A stretch of DNA of 64,000 nt. It comes from Polynucleobacter sp. SHI8 (GTDB lineage Bacteria > Pseudomonadota > Gammaproteobacteria > Burkholderiales > Burkholderiaceae). The notes beneath the pieces were generated by a model. The model was given only the letters and a program-made list of their open reading frames with translations, did not search any database and had not been told where the DNA came from. The number at the start of each line of letters is the position of its first letter. Within the stretch, counting starts at the first letter, position 1. The translations under genes and the position numbers were made by a program. Location: assembly GCF_027944005.1 (NCBI RefSeq), contig NZ_AP027204.1:744001-808000 (forward strand). The letters are read 5' to 3'. Below, piece after piece: positions 60,842 to 64,000 of the stretch.

Positions 60842-61441
60842 ATGGAACAAAAAGTCAGTATTACTCAAAAGGGTCCCAAATCGTTAGCTGAGCTCTATTG
60901 GGCAATGACTAAACTTGCATTGCAAGGCTTTGGAGGCGTTTTTCCAGTTGCCCAGCGGGTCCTTGTCGAAGAGCGTAAATGGTTTACCCCACAAGTATTT
61001 TTAGAAGAGTGGGCCGTCGCTCAAGTCCTTCCTGGGCCGAATATTGTTAATTTGTCAGTGATGTTCGGTGGTAGGTGGTTTGGTGCCATGGGCGCATTTG
61101 TGGCAGTAGCTGGTATTTTTTCAATGCCGGCTTTATTGCTGATTTTAGTGGCTATCTTTTTTGAACAGTTTCGTGAATATCCTGCGATCGCTGGTGCACT
61201 CCATGGCATGGGGGCAGTATCTGCAGGTTTAATTGGTGGAACTTCACTCAAAATGGCCGGGAGTTTAAAGACTCATCCATTGACTTTTTTAGGTGCGATT
61301 GCTTTTACAGTAGTGACGTTTGTTCTTTTGGCTGTGTTTAAGTTTCCTTTAATCCCTGTTCTATTATTGATGGGTACATCAAGTGTATTAATCACTTACT
61401 TGAAGATCAAACACTCCCATGTTGCAAAGGGTGGTGAATGA
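60842..61441 (+). CDS. Chromate transporter, N-terminal-type half (ChrA family)
   Basis: A 199-residue short ChrA protein with about six helices. GFGGVFPVAQR near residue 26 and VLPGPNIVNLSVMFGGRWFG near 61 are the family motifs (PGPN). Short ChrA proteins function in pairs encoded side by side; the second gene overlaps by four bases. ChrA exports chromate; some short pairs may transport other oxyanions. The ATG at 60842 is preferred, although the frame is open to 60806. Confidence 0.87.
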   Translation: MEQKVSITQKGPKSLAELYWAMTKLALQGFGGVFPVAQRVLVEERKWFTPQVFLEEWAVAQVLPGPNIVNLSVMFGGRWFGAMGAFVAVAGIFSMPALLLILVAIFFEQFREYPAIAGALHGMGAVSAGLIGGTSLKMAGSLKTHPLTFLGAIAFTVVTFVLLAVFKFPLIPVLLLMGTSSVLITYLKIKHSHVAKGGE

Positions 61442-62028
61442 ACATATCGTTAAGTGATTGGTTAACAGTTTTACTTCATTTTGCAACGATGTCATTTTTC
61501 GCGATTGGCGGGGCGATTGCGCTTATTCCTGAATTTCATCGTTTCTTTATTGATGAGCATGCATGGTTAACGGAGTCACAATTTTCATCTGGCATTGCCC
61601 TAGCACAAGCTTCTCCTGGGCCCAATGCTTTGATGTTAGCTATGATGGGGTGGAACTTTGGTATGAATGCTACTCCAGCCGGATATTCACATTATGTATT
61701 TGCCATCATGGGATTTGTGTCTTGTCTTTTATGTGCGCTGACACCCTCCTGTGTCTTAACCTTTACCGCGACAAGATGGGTACAGAACAATAACGAAAAA
61801 ATGGGTGTGGTTGCATTTAAAAAAGGTTTGGCACCAGTCGTGATTGGTTCTATGTTGGTCTCAAGCTGGGTGATTGTGCGTGGCGATTTTGTGCTGGCCA
61901 ATAACTGGCCGATATGGCTCATAGCGCTGACAACACTGTTACTTGTATGGGGTACTAAAATCCATATTTTGTGGCTATTGGCAGGTGGTGCCGTGATTGG
62001 TGCGAGTGGCTTATTGGGCTCTATTTAA
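61438..62028 (+). CDS. Chromate transporter, C-terminal-type half (ChrA family)
   Basis: A 196-residue partner of the preceding gene. FFAIGGAIALIPEFHRFFID near residue 19 and QASPGPNALMLAMMGWNFG near 59 repeat the GG and PGPN motifs. Overlap of four bases (ATGA) supports equimolar production. Its 3' end overlaps the NUDIX gene by 18 bases, so the two must be balanced or use separate termination. Confidence 0.87.
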   Translation: MNISLSDWLTVLLHFATMSFFAIGGAIALIPEFHRFFIDEHAWLTESQFSSGIALAQASPGPNALMLAMMGWNFGMNATPAGYSHYVFAIMGFVSCLLCALTPSCVLTFTATRWVQNNNEKMGVVAFKKGLAPVVIGSMLVSSWVIVRGDFVLANNWPIWLIALTTLLLVWGTKIHILWLLAGGAVIGASGLLGSI

Positions 62029-62541
62029 GTGTTGAAATTTTTCAACACATCGTGCAAGACGCTCTGCAGAACAAGAAGTGAAGTCGAACCAAGCTACATT
62101 CTCTGGATCACTTGCAATACCCTCAGATACTGGCTCAAGTAAGTAAGCAAAGTCGATGTGAAGGTGTTCGGGTTCGTCCTTTTTTGGGTTAGCTGGAATG
62201 ACATGAACATCAATATCAATTGGTAAATCAATCTTCCACAAAGATGATGGGATGGATTGCCAACCTGTCTCTTCAGCAACTTCTCGAATAGCCCCCTCCA
62301 GTGGAGATTCGCCAGGGTCGATATGCCCCCCTGGCTGAAACCATTCTTTAATATATCGATGATGAATTAAGAGCATCTTTTCATTCCGAATCAAAATACC
62401 GCTACCGGTGATATGACCAGGTAAAAGATGACGAGGAAATGGATCAGTAACTACCTCTAAAAAGCGTGTTTTCTCGAGAAGTTTTGGCGCTTCTATTGGA
62501 AAAGCCAAACAATATTCTTGAATGACACGCCACATATGCAT
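62011..62541 (-). CDS. NUDIX hydrolase
   Basis: A 176-residue protein with a perfect Nudix box, GGHIDPGESPLEGAIREVAE followed by ETGW (G-x5-E-x7-R-E-x-x-E-E-x-G). The N-terminal part (FPRHLLPGHITGSGILIRNE) supports the fold. It hydrolyses a nucleoside diphosphate derivative; the substrate is unknown. Its ATG overlaps the TAA of ygiQ (TAAATG), so it is translated from the same mRNA. Confidence 0.9.
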   Translation of the reverse strand: MHMWRVIQEYCLAFPIEAPKLLEKTRFLEVVTDPFPRHLLPGHITGSGILIRNEKMLLIHHRYIKEWFQPGGHIDPGESPLEGAIREVAEETGWQSIPSSLWKIDLPIDIDVHVIPANPKKDEPEHLHIDFAYLLEPVSEGIASDPENVAWFDFTSCSAERLARCVEKFQHLNRAQ

Positions 62542-64000
62542 TTACTTTTTCCGAGTTGAGCGAATGCCTGGACGAGGTGGTAAGCCAGTGTGTTGTGTCA
62601 ACATACTTCCCTTAGATGGTCGACTGGAAGATCGTTTCTCATTTTCTGGGATAGTAAAGTCGCGGGGATTATTGACTGTTTTTGAACCAATTCGTGTCCG
62701 ACTGGCAAGGTTTGCGCCTGCAACTGCCGTTGAATTTTTTCTACGCGCACTTTGATAAGTGCCATCTGTTTTTGGTTGATAGCTCGGAATCAATTGATGC
62801 TTACCATTACCAATTAAATCAGCACGCCCCATTTTTTTGAGAGCCTCACGCAGGAGTGGCCAGTTATTGGCATCATGGTAGCGTAAAAACGCTTTATGTA
62901 AACGACGCCTTTTTTCTCCGCGAACAATATCAACTGTTTCACTATCGCGAGTCACCTTACGCAGAGGATTTTTGTTGGTATGGTACATAGCAGTAGCAGT
63001 TGCCATTGGAGAAGGGTAGAAAGTTTGCACTTGATCTGCCCGAAAGCCATTGGACTTTAACCACATCGCAAGATGCATCATATCTTCATCGCTTGTGCCG
63101 GGATGGGCTGCAATAAAGTAGGGTATCAAAAATTGTTCTTTACCAGCTTCTTTAGAGAATTTATCAAAGAGCTCTTTAAATCGGTCATAGCTACCGATAC
63201 CAGGTTTCATCATTTTATCGAGTGGGCCTGATTCAGTATGTTCGGGAGCAATCTTAAGATATCCCCCTACGTGATGCGTCACGAGTTCTTTGATATAGGC
63301 CGGGGCTTTAATTGCAAGGTCATAGCGTACACCTGAACTGATTAAGATTTTCTTGACACCTTTAATACCTCGCGCTCTGCGATATAACTGAATCAATGGT
63401 GTGTGATCGGTATTTAGATTTGGGCAAACATCAGGAAATACACAAGAAGGTTTACGGCAATGGGCTTCAATTTCAGGTGATTTACAGGCAATGCGATACA
63501 TATTCGCTGTTGGACCACCAAGATCAGAAATCACACCCGTAAATCCTGGAACTTTGTCTCGTATGTCTTCAATCTCGCGGATGATGGAATCAGAAGATCT
63601 ATTTTGGATGATGCGACCTTCATGTTCTGTAATTGAACAGAAGGTACAGCCGCCAAAGCATCCACGCATGATATTGACAGAAAAACGAATCATTTCCCAA
63701 GCGGGGATTTTCGCATCGCCATAGACGGGATGCGGAGCCCTAGCATAAGGTTGATCAAAGACAAAGTCCATTTCTTCAGTGGTCAGTGGGATGGGCGGTG
63801 GATTTAACCAAACATCTCTAATGGATGCACCTTCACCATGCTGCTGCACCAGTGCGCGAGCATTACCTGGGTTCGTCTCCAAATGCAAAACACGATTGGC
63901 ATGTGCATAAAGAACGGCATCACGTTTAACTGCTTCATAACTAGGAAGTCGAATGACGGTGGTATCACGGTGTAACTTTTGTTTCTTAGGTATTTGAAAC
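62542..64000 (-). CDS. ygiQ: YgiQ family radical SAM protein (N-terminus outside the window)
   Basis: The frame is open to the right edge, so the start is beyond 64000. In-frame codons from 63999 read FQIPKKQKLHRDTTVIRLP, continuing without a stop into MHLETNPGNARAL-type sequence, so the true start lies further upstream than 63888. The [4Fe-4S]-SAM motif is RGCFGGCTFCSITEHEGR (Cys-x3-Cys-x2-Cys). The remaining blocks (GGYLKIAPEHTESGP, FLIPYFIAAHPGTSDEDMM, VQTFYPSPMATATAMYHT) match YgiQ. The family function is not established. It ends 0 bases before the NUDIX gene. Confidence 0.92.
   Translation of the reverse strand, partial: FQIPKKQKLHRDTTVIRLPSYEAVKRDAVLYAHANRVLHLETNPGNARALVQQHGEGASIRDVWLNPPPIPLTTEEMDFVFDQPYARAPHPVYGDAKIPAWEMIRFSVNIMRGCFGGCTFCSITEHEGRIIQNRSSDSIIREIEDIRDKVPGFTGVISDLGGPTANMYRIACKSPEIEAHCRKPSCVFPDVCPNLNTDHTPLIQLYRRARGIKGVKKILISSGVRYDLAIKAPAYIKELVTHHVGGYLKIAPEHTESGPLDKMMKPGIGSYDRFKELFDKFSKEAGKEQFLIPYFIAAHPGTSDEDMMHLAMWLKSNGFRADQVQTFYPSPMATATAMYHTNKNPLRKVTRDSETVDIVRGEKRRRLHKAFLRYHDANNWPLLREALKKMGRADLIGNGKHQLIPSYQPKTDGTYQSARRKNSTAVAGANLASRTRIGSKTVNNPRDFTIPENEKRSSSRPSKGSMLTQHTGLPPRPGIRSTRKK

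Overview
The window looks like chromosomal DNA of an AT-rich betaproteobacterium of the order Burkholderiales, most like Polynucleobacter. This rests on gene content: ten Bug-type receptors, soxXYZA, paired short ChrA proteins, CYTH-CHAD, Tim44-like, DUF1653, DUF2244, DUF924 and PhhB-type proteins. No rRNA or taxonomic marker confirms the genus. Genes are tightly packed, and six convergent gene pairs share one TTAA as both stop codons.

Layout. 1-2.5 kb: end of a branched-chain amino acid ABC transporter (livG tail, livF), a degenerate arsC-like gene and a patatin phospholipase. 2.6-31 kb: a catabolic and uptake region with ten Bug solute receptors (one frameshifted) but no TctA/TctB membrane partner. 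Between them lie single catabolic genes: MmgE/PrpD protein, hydroxyisobutyrate dehydrogenase-like, MBL hydrolase, two-subunit Rieske dioxygenase, enoyl-CoA hydratase-like, UbiD decarboxylase, LeuB/tartrate dehydrogenase-like, HpaI-type aldolase, LigI-like amidohydrolase, maleate isomerase/racemase-like, cupins, a VOC protein and an Asp-box beta-propeller. A hybrid histidine kinase and an orphan ModA-like binding protein are also here. The set reads as peripheral uptake and degradation of aromatic and carboxylic acids, probably using membrane partners encoded elsewhere.

30.6-45.4 kb: cell envelope and energy genes: mtgA, a Tim44-like protein, flavin reductase-like, OmpA family, a complete HME-type RND efflux operon (adaptor, pump, outer-membrane factor), a phosphodiesterase lipoprotein, CYTH-CHAD, and soxXYZA without soxB. 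SoxY lacks the usual GGCGG carrier tail. 45.4-54.3 kb: an IorAB-like molybdenum hydroxylase, a DnaQ exonuclease-GIY-YIG fusion, GST, a Lon-N-domain protein, a second arsC, phhB and small housekeeping genes.

54.3-57 kb: a small accessory patch around tRNA-His. It contains two perfect LexA-type boxes; the second sits exactly between a -35 and a -10 element in front of an apparently undescribed 35-residue ORF. Next come an AbiEii-type toxin and its antitoxin with a 15-bp palindrome at their promoter, a TnpB (IS200/IS605) remnant, and a HEPN-like protein that appears cut short by that remnant. Two further solo right ends of the same IS family lie at 11.1 and 31.4 kb.

57-64 kb: ordinary accessory and housekeeping genes: cupin, outer-membrane barrel, DUF924, a small basic protein, alpha/beta hydrolase, a periplasmic binding protein, a chromate transporter pair, NUDIX and ygiQ (running off the window edge).
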